Shown: positions 22,065 to 31,116 of the stretch, one piece after another
How positions within the stretch are numbered: the stretch's first letter is position 1
Layout: every line of letters starts with the position of its first letter
NCBI RefSeq assembly: GCF_000313135.1
Contig: NW_004457431.1
Span: 1-64,000, forward strand
DNA: 64,000 bases
From: Acanthamoeba castellanii str. Neff
Taxonomy: Eukaryota > Discosea > Longamoebia > Acanthamoebidae
Direction: 5' to 3'
The notes under the pieces: model-generated
The model's database searches: none
What the model was told of the DNA's origin: nothing
What the model saw: only the letters and a program-made list of their open reading frames with translations
Translations under genes and position numbers: made by a program

Positions 22065-24736
22065 ATGCAGGAGCAGGAGGAGTGCACAACAGCAGCAGAA
22101 GCGGCGGCGGCTGGTGAGGCCTTCGTGGAGGCGGTGGCCGCTGGCGACGTGCTACGCGTGCGGCAGCTCTTGCGCGAGCACCCGCCACACCACCACCACC
22201 ACCACACGATCAACGCTGTCGACCACCTTGGCTGGTGCCCCCCCGCCCGCGTTCCTTTTATTCATTTACTTATTTTTCTTTTTACTGTATTTCGAACAAA
22301 TATCCGAAATACATACGATTTTCTCAATTCATGGGGTGGGGGCAGGACGGGGCTGATGGTGGCGGTGGAGGCGCGTCACGTGGAGATGGTGGAGCTGCTG
22401 CTGGCCAGCGGAGCCGACCCGCACCACCGGTCGAGCGTCGATGGCATGCACGCCCTCCACGTGCTCGCCGAACAGGGCCAACGCGACTTCTGCCTGGTGC
22501 CAACCTACCCCTTTCACACCCCGCCCCGGCTCGTTCAGTTCGTGTCGTGTCGTGTCGTGTGTGGTGAACCTCGGCACACGCATTCATGAGTTACATTCCC
22601 CCCCCCCCAGGAGCAGAAGAAGCCGGCGGGCAGACTGCTGCTGCAAGTCCTGCTCGAGGCGGGCGTCGATCCCAACGTGCCCACCTCGTCCAGCGGCGAG
22701 GTGTGTGCTGCCACTCGCTTGTGTGGTGATCACTCACTCTGATTGCGCCCTGTTCAACTAATATTGTGGGGCATCACCAGACGGTGTTGCACCTGATGTG
22801 CCTGCGGGGCAACATCGAGGGCGTGCGCGAGCTCCTCGCCCGGCGCCTGGTGGTCGACATCGACGCGCGCAACGCCCACGGCGACACCGCCCTCCACTAC
22901 GGTACCCATCCCCCCGCACGGCAGTCTGGCTGCAGCCGTGAGGGAAATGAGCTCACGTTCTCGGCAGCGGCGCGCAAGGGTCACGACGAGATGGTGCGGC
23001 TGCTGGTGGCCCACGGCGCGTCGCCCGCGATCGAGGGTCGCTTCGGCACTCCGGCCCAGGCGGCAATCGAGTTCGGTCAGCACCACATCGCTGAACTGCT
23101 CCGGAGCCTGGCGCGCCCCACCGAAGACGGCGCTCAACGACTGGGCCTGCACAGTCTGCCTCCGGTACGCGTCGTTGTTGTTGTCAACCCCACCACCCCC
23201 CACCACACCATCGCCCCCACCGCGATACATACATGCTTGTTACAACAACAGGAGGTGGTGGTGTACATGCTGTCGTTCGTGGCCAACGCGCACGATCTCT
23301 GTTCCCTTTCCATGGTGCCCGACGATATCCCATCGCACCCATTGAACAATCGGGAGAAGTGCACACGGCTAACATTCCCCGACAGGTGAGCCGAGCGTTG
23401 GCGGCGGTGAGCCGGGACGATGTCCTGTGGAAGCCACTCGGTCACCCATCGTGGGCCGATCACCACATTCTCAGGTTGGTTGGCCCAGGCAATACCAAAC
23501 ATGATGTCCCACACACACCCTCAGGAAAGGATACCAAACAACACCAAGCAGCGAAGGGGACGGATGGAAGGCGGCGTACATGACGTGGCTGCGCGCTGCC
23601 GTCTCGCAGTTCAGGCACGTTCTAGGACACACGACGACACGACATGACACAAACGCCACACGCGAGTGAGCGCAGGCTCACCCACGACTACAGGAAACGC
23701 GATACCCACACTCTCCCACCCAATCCATCAGCACCTGGCGAATACCAGGTCAAAGTGGTCATGCAAGGCGACTCGTACGGCATTTTCCTCACTTCTACCC
23801 CATCTCCCGGCTAGCCACGACACACACACGCATCACCGCGCACCCCACTATCGCACACGCACACTCACACTCACATGCAACACTCAAACCGCACACGCAC
23901 AGTGGCACAGGAAAATCGGCAATCCTACGCCGCTACGCGCATGACCAGTTTGAAGTCTATCCTTCCCCAACCATCGGCGCGGAGTACGAGCGCCGCTGTG
24001 TGGAGTGGCAGGACAAGAGGATCCAGGTGTGCGTCTACGCACCACATTTGAATGACACGCGCTCACACACAACCGCTCACACCACCGCACACGCACGACC
24101 GATTGTGTGGTCAGTTGCAATTGTGGGACTCGAGCGGACCCGAGCGGTACAGGTCGCTGGCGTACCTCCGTGGCATGCATGGCGTGGTGGTGGTCTACGA
24201 CATCGCCAACAGGGCGACCTTTGACAACGTCACGGCTTGGGTGGAGGAAATGCAAAAGTACGCTCTCATCGCCAATGAAAATAGCAGGCGGGATTGGTGC
24301 AACACAAACACGCAACACCAGGTACGGACAGGAAGGCTTGGTCGTGGTGGTGGCGGGCAACAAGACCGACCTGGCCTCCTCGACCAGACGCGCTGTGACC
24401 AAGCTCGAGGGCAGGTACTACTTGACATGTCACCAAAAGGTTCCTTTCGTTCACACACACAGCACACGACTATGACACAGGCGGAAGGCGGAGGAGCTGG
24501 GCGTGCTGTTCTGCGAGTGCTCGGCCAAGACGGGCAAGGGCGTGGCTGATGTGTTCGACCTCCTCGTGGATGGCCTGATGGGCGGCTGGCAGCGCGTGGC
24601 CCACATGGCCACTCCGGCGCACGTGCCCAGCGAAGCCCTCCTCGCCCAGCTCTTTCCACACGCCACCGCCACCGCCACCAATAGCAGCGCAGGCGCCAGC
24701 GAGCAGCAGCAGCAACCAAGGTGTGCCCTCCAGTGA
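22065..24736 (+). CDS. family copy C: ankyrin - F-box - Ras/Rab-like GTPase with CaaX tail
   Basis: Thirteen exons give an uninterrupted 546-residue protein: 22065-22234, 22346-22496, 22611-22700, 22781-22901, 22968-23164, 23252-23314, 23386-23474, 23552-23614, 23694-23774, 23903-24026, 24115-24257, 24322-24414, 24481-24736. Residues about 10-230 are ankyrin-type repeats (LMVAVEARHVEMVELL, LLLEAGVDPN-like, HLMCLRGNIEGVRELL, AARKGHDEMVRLLVAHGA). An F-box follows at about 245-290 (EVVVHMLSFVANAHDL, SRDDVLWKPL). The GTPase part has GDSGTGKS (P-loop), SPTIG (switch I Thr), WDSSGPE (G3; Pro at the Ras Gln61 position), AGNKTD (G4), ECSAKTG (G5) and a C-terminal CALQ, a farnesylation-type CaaX box. 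Predicted role: membrane-anchored SCF ubiquitin-ligase receptor whose GTPase acts as a switch. The role is inferred; the domains are seen. Confidence 0.9.
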
Positions 24737-24869
24737 GTGCTTGGCCTGGAGACATGGCGTTGCGGGAGGGAAGGAGCGAGAGAACAAGAACGAAATCGAT
24801 CGGGAGATGTACAGCTTTCAGGTCGCCAGGTCTGGTGCTGATGTGTGGACCCGATCAGTTCAGATCGAG

Positions 24870-25040
24870 CAACGGCTACCGGTAGTCGCTCATGAGCGGC
24901 TGGCAGCGGGCCACACCGGAACACGTGCCCAGCGAATACCTCCTCGTCCGGCTCTTCCCACTCGTCCCCACGCCATCTGGTCCACCAGCACCACCCACCA
25001 CCAGCAGGGACCCAAACACCGTTATAAAAAAGTTCCGGAG
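24870..25040 (+). pseudogene. C-terminal fragment of a copy-B-like gene between copies C and D
   Basis: The stretch with CTCATGAGCGGCTGGCAGCG, CACGTGCCCAGCGAATACCT and CCACCAGCACCACCCACC matches the end of copy B (21788-21930), including its Tyr-containing PSEYLL tail and Pro/Thr-rich end without CaaX. No upstream exons accompany it. It marks an unequal recombination point within the array. Confidence 0.7.
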
Positions 25041-25052
25041 AAACTAAGGCGG

Positions 25053-25088
25053 GCTTCTGTTTGGCCCAATCGCCGTTCAAGGAATTAG
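25053..25088 (+). promoter_or_regulatory. shared upstream element before copy D
   Basis: Same CTTCTGTTTGGCCCAATCGC block as before copies C and E, about 60-95 bp upstream of the copy D ATG. A TTATAAAAAAG stretch at 25022-25032 lies just before it, inherited with the fragment of copy B. Confidence 0.5.
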
Positions 25089-25148
25089 TTTCTCTGCTCA
25101 GCCACACCAAGCAAAACCGGGCACGTCCGGCACAAGACGAAGGGCAAT

Positions 25149-27897
25149 ATGGAGGAGGAGCACTCAACAGCAGAAGCGGCGGCGGCTGGTGAGGCCTTCC
25201 TGGAGGCGGTGGCCGCTGGCGACGTGCCGCGTGTGCGGCAGCTCTTGCACGAGCACCCGCCACCCCACCACCACCACACGATCAACGCTGTCGACCACCT
25301 TGGCTGGTGCCCCCCGCGTTCATTTTATTCATTTATTTATTTTTCTTTTTACTGATTTCGAACAAATATCCGAAATAAATACGAATTATCTCAATTATNN
25401 NNNNNNNNNNNNNNNNNNNGGGCAGGACGGGTCTGATGGTGGCGGTGGAGGCGCGCCACGTGGAGATGGTGGAGCTGCTGCTGGCCAGCGGAGCCGACCC
25501 GCACCACCGGTCGAGCGTCGATGGCATGCACGCCCTCCACGTGCTCGCCGAACAGGGCCAACGCGACTTCTGCCTGGTGCCTACCCCCGCACCCCGCCCT
25601 GGCTCGTTCAGTTCGTGGTGTGTGTCGTGTGTCGTGTCGTGTCGTATGTGATGAATGTCCACACACGCATTCATGAGTCGCGTTTCCCCCCAAGGAGCAG
25701 GAGAAGCCGGCGGGCATACTTCTGCTGCAAGTGCTGCTCGAGGCCGGCGTCGATCCCAACGTGCCCACCTCGTCCAGCAGCGAGGTGTAACATTGCGTTG
25801 CTGCCGCTTGTGGTGATCACTCACTCTGATAGCGCCCTGTTCAACTAATATTGTGGGGCATCACCAGACGGTGTTGCATCTGATGTGCCTGCGGGGCAAT
25901 GTCGAGGGCGTGCGCGAGCTGCTCGCCCGGCGCCTGGTGGCCGACATCGACGCGCGCAACACCCACGGCGACACCACCCTCCACTACGGTACCCCCCCCC
26001 GCACCACACTCGCGGTCGGGCTGCAACCGTGAGGGGAATGAGCTCACGTTCTCAGCAGCGGCGCGCAAGGGCCACGACGAGATGGTGCGGCTGCTGGTGG
26101 CCCACGGCGCATCGCCAGCGGTCGAGGGTCGCTTCGGCACTCCGGCCCAGGCGGCAATCGAGTTCGGTCAGCACCACATCGCTGAACTGCTCCGGAGCCT
26201 GGCGCGCCCCACCGAAGACGGCGCTCAACGACTGGGCCTCCACAGTCTGCCTCCGGTACGCGTTGTTCTCACCGCCACCACCACACCATCGCCCCACCGC
26301 ACATATGTTTGTTATTACAATGCACCACAACGCACAAGGTCAGTACTCTGACTATTGCTGTCAGGAGGTGGTGGTGCACGTGCTGTCGTTCGTGGCCAAC
26401 GCGCACGACCTCTGCTCCCTTTCCATGGTGCCCGACGACAGCCCTCTCAGTTGAACATTATTTGGGGATTTTTTTTTCATACCAGAACCCAACAACAGGT
26501 GAGCCGAGCGTTGGCGGCGGTGAGCCGGGACGACGCCCTGTGGAAGCCGCTCGGTCACCCATCGTGGGCCGATCACCTCAGGTTGGTTGGCCCAGGCACC
26601 ACTAGACACAATCCACACGCACACGCACACGCACACGCACACGCACACGCACACGCACACGCACACGCACACGCACACGCACCTTCAATGATACTCAGGA
26701 ATGGAAAACGCAACACACACAACACACAACACCAAGCAGCGAAGGAGGATGGAAGGGCGCGTACATGAGGTGGCTGCGCGCTGCCGTCTCGCAGTTCAGG
26801 CACGTTCAATGACACACAACGTAAGACACACGATTGAGCATAGGCTAAGCCACGACCACAGGAAACGCGACACCCACACTCTCCCACTCAAGCCATCAAC
26901 ACCTGGCGACTACCTGGCCAAAGTGGTCATGCAAGGCGACTAGTACGGCACTTTCCTCATTTCTACCCCATCTCTAGATTTGGCTGTGACACGCACACCG
27001 CACACCGCACACCGCACACGCGTAGTGGCGCAGGAAAATCGGCAATCATCCGCCGCTACGCGCGTGACGAATTCGAAGCCCATCATTCTCCGACCTTCGG
27101 CGCGGCCTTCGAGCGCCGCTGTGTGGAGTGGCATGCCAACAGGATCCAGGTGTGCATCTACGCACCACATTCATAATATGACACGCGCTCACACACAACC
27201 GCACACACTACCGCACACGCACGTGATTGTGTGGTCAGTTGCAATTGTGGGACATGAGCGGGCAGGATCGGTACAGATCGCTCTCGCCGATGTACTTCCG
27301 TGGCGCGCACGGCGCGGTGGTGGTCTACGACATCGCCAACAGGTCGACCTTCGACAAGGTTGGGCGCTGGCTGGAGGAAACACGCACGTACGCTCTCTCT
27401 CTCTCTCTCTTTCATGTTGCCATTGGCAATCTGACCTCAATTCATTCAACGCGCACCACCAGGTACGGACAAGAAGGCTTGGTCGTGGTGGTGGCGGGCA
27501 ACAAGACCGACCTGGCCTCCTCGACCAGACGCGCTGTGACCGAGCTCGAGGGCAGGTAGGTACAACTTGTCAAGTCAAACATCATTTTTCTTTATTTTTT
27601 CTTGTGTGACATGGGCACACATGGCAACGTTGACAATGACACAGGCGGAAGGCGGAGGAGCTGGGCGCGCTGTTCTGCGAGTGCTCGGCCAAGACGGGAG
27701 ACGGCGTGGCTCACGTGTTCGACCTCCTCGTGGGTGGCCTGATGGGCGGCTGGCAGCGCGTGGCCCACATGGCGACGCCGGCACACGTGCCCAGCGAGGC
27801 CCTCCTCGCCCAGCTCTTCCCACACGCCACCGCCGTAACCAATAGCAGCGCAGGCGCCAGCACGCAGCAGCAGCCACCAAGGTGTGCCCTCCAGTGA
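25149..27897 (+). CDS. family copy D: ankyrin - F-box - Ras/Rab-like GTPase with CaaX tail
   Basis: Thirteen exons, 540 residues: 25149-25306, 25426-25576, 25695-25784, 25868-25988, 26059-26255, 26365-26427, 26499-26581, 26740-26799, 26862-26942, 27026-27149, 27239-27387, 27463-27555, 27645-27897. The order is as in copy C. P-loop is GDYGAGKS, switch I SPTFG, G3 WDMSGQD (keeps Gln at the Ras Gln61 position), G4 AGNKTD, G5 ECSAKTG, C-terminal CALQ. The F-box second exon is two residues shorter than in C (WADHL versus WADHHIL). Intron 8 (26582-26739) has expanded into a CACACG repeat, and intron 1 holds an assembly gap. The frame is open throughout, so the gene is probably functional. Confidence 0.88.
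25399..25419. other. assembly gap (21 N)
   Basis: Undetermined bases in intron 1 of copy D, next to a G-rich acceptor region that is also low-complexity in the sister copies. Confidence 0.99.
26614..26681 (+). repeat. (CACACG)n microsatellite in copy D intron 8
   Basis: About eleven uninterrupted hexamer units. Sister copies B, C and E have no such expansion in this intron, so it arose after duplication. Confidence 0.95.
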
Positions 27898-28099
27898 TTG
27901 GCCTGGAGACACGCCCAGAGGAGCAAGAGAATTCTGGAAAACGGAATACTGCAGGGACCTGAGCGGCTGCCCACCTTCTGTGTGTGGCTTGCAAATAGCA
28001 AGCCCAACAAAGATCAGGAAGGCCCAGCCACCTCACGTGGCTGTTATGGAGGGGACAAAAATTGTGGAAATCATGGGGCTGAGGAGGCAGAGGGTCTCA

Positions 28100-28690
28100 A
28101 TTCATGCTTTGGATCTGTGCAATAGCTGGCATTAAGCCAGTTCATTGCATAAGATGCGTCCATGTTGGCTTGGTGGAAATCGACGTCGTACTGGCCCGGC
28201 AGCTGATCGTACGCCACCGCTGCGGGCGTACCGCGGGTGCGCGCCCACACATCGTACTCCTGTCGCACCTGCGTGGCAGCCACCTCGGGATCCATCTTGC
28301 CCCACCCACAACACATCGCCGTACTCACAACGTGGTGGATGATGGGTGTCGCGGCGTTGATCTTGTCAACTAAGCGGTGCACAAAGGAAGTGGGCAGGTG
28401 GCAAGGCTCGCTACCTGTTCGTAGACGCAAACGATTTCCATGGTGTGTGTGGCGCCACTCCTTACGCAGATGGTCTGCGCCATGCCGTATGTCTTCATGG
28501 CAGGATCGGCGGCCTCCCACGTAATGGCTGTGCCCTCGTTGGTCACGTCAAAGGTCTAGGCCCGACAGGGGACCTCGGCGTTTGCGACTGCCAGCCTTGA
28601 TGGCTTTTTCCAGCATGCGGCCAAAAACAACGGTCCCGCCATTGTCAATGGCGCAGAGGACCTTGATGACGCAGGCCACCTTGTCTAGGA
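28100..28690 (-). pseudogene. degenerate fragment of an unrecognised gene
   Basis: On the minus strand coding-like blocks run in order: DFLDKVACVIKVLCAIDNGG, VVFGRMLEKAIKAGS, then after a frameshift and stop TFDVTNEGTAITWEAADP and VRSGATHTMEIVCVYEQ. After an intron-like segment come LVDKINAATPIIHHVV and the block with PEVAATQVRQEYDVW. Composition and strand continuity are those of a real gene, but a stop near 28558 and frame changes break it. It may be an SRPBCC/START-like domain; that is a guess. Confidence 0.45.
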
Positions 28691-28714
28691 AGTCTTGTTC
28701 TCACAAGTGAGACT

Positions 28715-28880
28715 GGTCTCGGCCGCGACGTCAAGGCGGACGTCTACTTGTTCGGCGTCATCCTGTGGGAGCTCCTCACGCGCAAGTGTCCCTACGCCGA
28801 CGACAACTTCATGAGCGTCATCACCGCCGTCATCGACGGCAAGCCTCGAACGTTGCGCGTGGTGTCGACAGGAAAAATTG
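28715..28880 (+). pseudogene. protein kinase fragment (subdomain IX-X)
   Basis: The open stretch reads DVKADVYLFGVILWELLTRK then PYADDNFMSVITAVIDGKP, the signature after the activation loop of tyrosine-kinase-like kinases (normally D-V-Y-S-F-G-V-I-L-W-E). No other kinase subdomain lies next to it, so it is an orphan fragment stranded between the family array and the protease gene. Confidence 0.75.
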
Positions 28881-28971
28881 GCGCCAATTTTCAATTAGCC
28901 CATTGGTTGTCCAATCGGCCACTTTTGCAGCACAAAAAAATTGAAAACTCCTTCTGTTGTTCTGTGTTGTC

Positions 28972-30031
28972 ATGATGCTGCGCCTCACCACCGCTCTCCT
29001 TCTTGCCCTCTCCGTGGCCGTCTTCCTCGTCGCCTCGGCCGCTGCAGACAAAGATGATGACCATGAGCCTATCCGGCGCAAGTTCCTCGACTGGATGACG
29101 ACCCACAACAAGTCCTACGCCAACCCGGAGTTGGCCCACCGGTGGAACGTGTGGCGCGAGAATTACCGCTTCATCGAGGAGCACAACCGCCAGAACCACA
29201 CCTACAGCCTGAGCATGAATCAGTTTGGTGACCTCACCTTTGACGACTACAGGGCACTCTACACCGTCACGATGCTACCGTTCAACGCTTCCAATTACGA
29301 CGTCCACAATGCCACCTCCTCCGGCCTCGCCCGTCGGAACGTCGACTGGAGGAGCCAGAACTGTGTACAGAGAGTCAAGAACCAGGGTACCATGCCCCCC
29401 AAAGAAAGCCCACTTTTTTCGCTGCCAATCTTACATGTAGCATTTCCAAGGTTCGTGCGGGTCGGATTATACGTTCGCCGCCATCGGCGCCCTTGAAACT
29501 GCCCACTGTCTCAAGCATCGTCAGCTCCTCGACATGTCCGAGCAGCATCTCGTTGACTGTGGCGGCCGGGGCTGCAGCGGCGGTTGGATGCAAGACATGT
29601 TCACCTACCTGCAAAAAAATGGGGGTGCTACAGCCCAGGCCGAGTATCCCTACACGGGAGCCGTCGCTCAGTGCCAGGCTCAGAGCAAAAGGAAGGTTGC
29701 GCAGGTTACGTCGCACAAGATGATACAGCGAGGTAATGAGAATGATCTCATGCAGGCACTCTCCACAGTCGGGACCATCGCCATCGCCTACAACGCTGGG
29801 ACCCAAGCGCACGCCTACTACCGAAGCGGAGTTCTAGACGTCCCTGGCTGCGGAAATACTCCCACCCACGCCGTGCTGCTCGTCGGCTACGGTAACGAGG
29901 GTGGCAAGGACTACTGGCTCCTCAAGAACTCGTGGGGCACAAGTTGGGGCGAAGCCGGCTACTTCAAGTTGGTACGCGGCAAAAACATGTGTGGCATCGC
30001 CGATTGGGCCTCCTATCCCATCATCGCCTAA
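28972..30031 (+). CDS. papain-family (C1A) protease homologue lacking the catalytic cysteine
   Basis: Two exons (28972-29386, 29451-30031), 331 residues. The signal peptide is LLLALSVAVFLVASAAA. The I29 inhibitor prodomain follows (about residues 30-90, with the ERFNIN-like spacing through WRENYRFIEEHN and the MNQFGDLTFDDY segment). The mature domain starts near VDWRSQN. The usual active-site block is altered: after the intron the codons read GSCGSDYTF, so the catalytic Cys is Asp and the next Trp is Tyr. The other active-site parts are kept: oxyanion Gln (KNQG), His (THAVLLVGYG) and Asn (LKNSWGTSWG). Disulfide cysteines such as DCGGRGCSGGW are intact. It is predicted to be a secreted or lysosomal pseudoprotease, perhaps a binding or decoy protein. 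Confidence 0.9.
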
Positions 30032-31116
30032 GGGACGCTCTCCTGTTATTATTGTTGGGAAAACACTCTGTGTACAATCCTTTTGCCGGCAGCGTTTGCA
30101 TCATCGGGAGGGTCGCAACGGACGCGGCCACCTCCGGCACCGGCGTGCTGTGCCAAAGACTGCGACTTGGCGGGGACCTCGAGGGGGCCGCGGGGAGCCA
30201 TCCCCTCTAGAAGAAGGTCGCCTGTCCGAATAGAGCAGAGCGAAGCGGGCCGCGTGCGCAGATGTCTGTCGTCCAAGGAGAATTCGAGGTTGATCTTGGA
30301 CGACAGCAGGATGGGTGGTTCGAGCGAACGTAGGCTTGAACGATGTTGAGTGCGGCGTGCACCTCCTTGCCGCTGTCGATATCGGTGAACCGGTGCGCGA
30401 GCAGCCTGTCGCAGTGCGCGAGCAGCCTGGCGCCAGCATGGCCCAAAAGGCGTTCGAGGTCTTGTCGACTGGTTGTGGCAGCAGCATCGTCGGCGCACAT
30501 ACGAGGAACTGCGAGAGCGACGGATTGGCCGACACCACGATAGCCGATCCGATGGGGAGAAAGGGTCGACCGATGAAGTCGCGGTGGCCCAACATTCCCA
30601 TGAGTTTTACACACTGGCTCTATGCCCGGCCCCATTTCGCGTCTGTAGGCACGGTCGATCCCGCCGTCGGACGGCGAGACAAAGGCCCTGTTGCGGGTGC
30701 ACCAGCGCAGGTCTTTGATGTCACTCACCGCTGATGCCGGTGCCGTTGAACTTGGCGTTGACGTACTCGATGAAGTCGCTGTCGAGCGCAACGAAGCTGA
30801 GGGTCGGCGTGAACATCGTCGAGATGGCGACACCTGTAGTTGTTCGGCGGTAGCCAAAACAACGCAGTTTGTTGCGACCCCAATAATTTTGAGGCTCTCA
30901 CACTCCTGTTAGCGTGTGCGTTTGGAGGAGCGTTTATTGGGGGAGCACCACAACGGCATTGATCGGGAATCGTCTGAAATCGGGAACCGCTCAGGTCCCC
31001 AAATCATCACACCAGCCCTGGCAGCCTGAAAGCTGTACATCTTACTCGTTTTCGTTCTTGTTTTCTCGGCTCCTTCCCGCCCGCAACGCCGTTGAGAGTG
31101 GCTCCAGGCCAATCAC
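30032..31116. other. intergenic with possible decayed coding blocks
   Basis: On the minus strand 30200-30850 holds G/C-rich codon-biased stretches in changing frames (for example TLSFVALDSDFIEYVNAKF and IKDLRWCTRNRAFVSPSDGG). They suggest another broken gene that I cannot name. From about 30930 on, the sequence is the 3' flank of copy E and resembles the 3' flank of copy C (24745-24870) in inverted orientation, so the duplicated unit extends beyond the coding region. Confidence 0.4.

Noticed and set aside
26614..26681. CACACG array considered as a CRISPR or telomere-like repeat
   Set aside because: It is an uninterrupted hexamer inside an intron of a eukaryotic gene, without spacers; a simple microsatellite.
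30207..30857. 216-codon minus-strand frame
   Set aside because: It mixes blocks from several frames and has no recognisable domain; mentioned only as a possible decayed gene.
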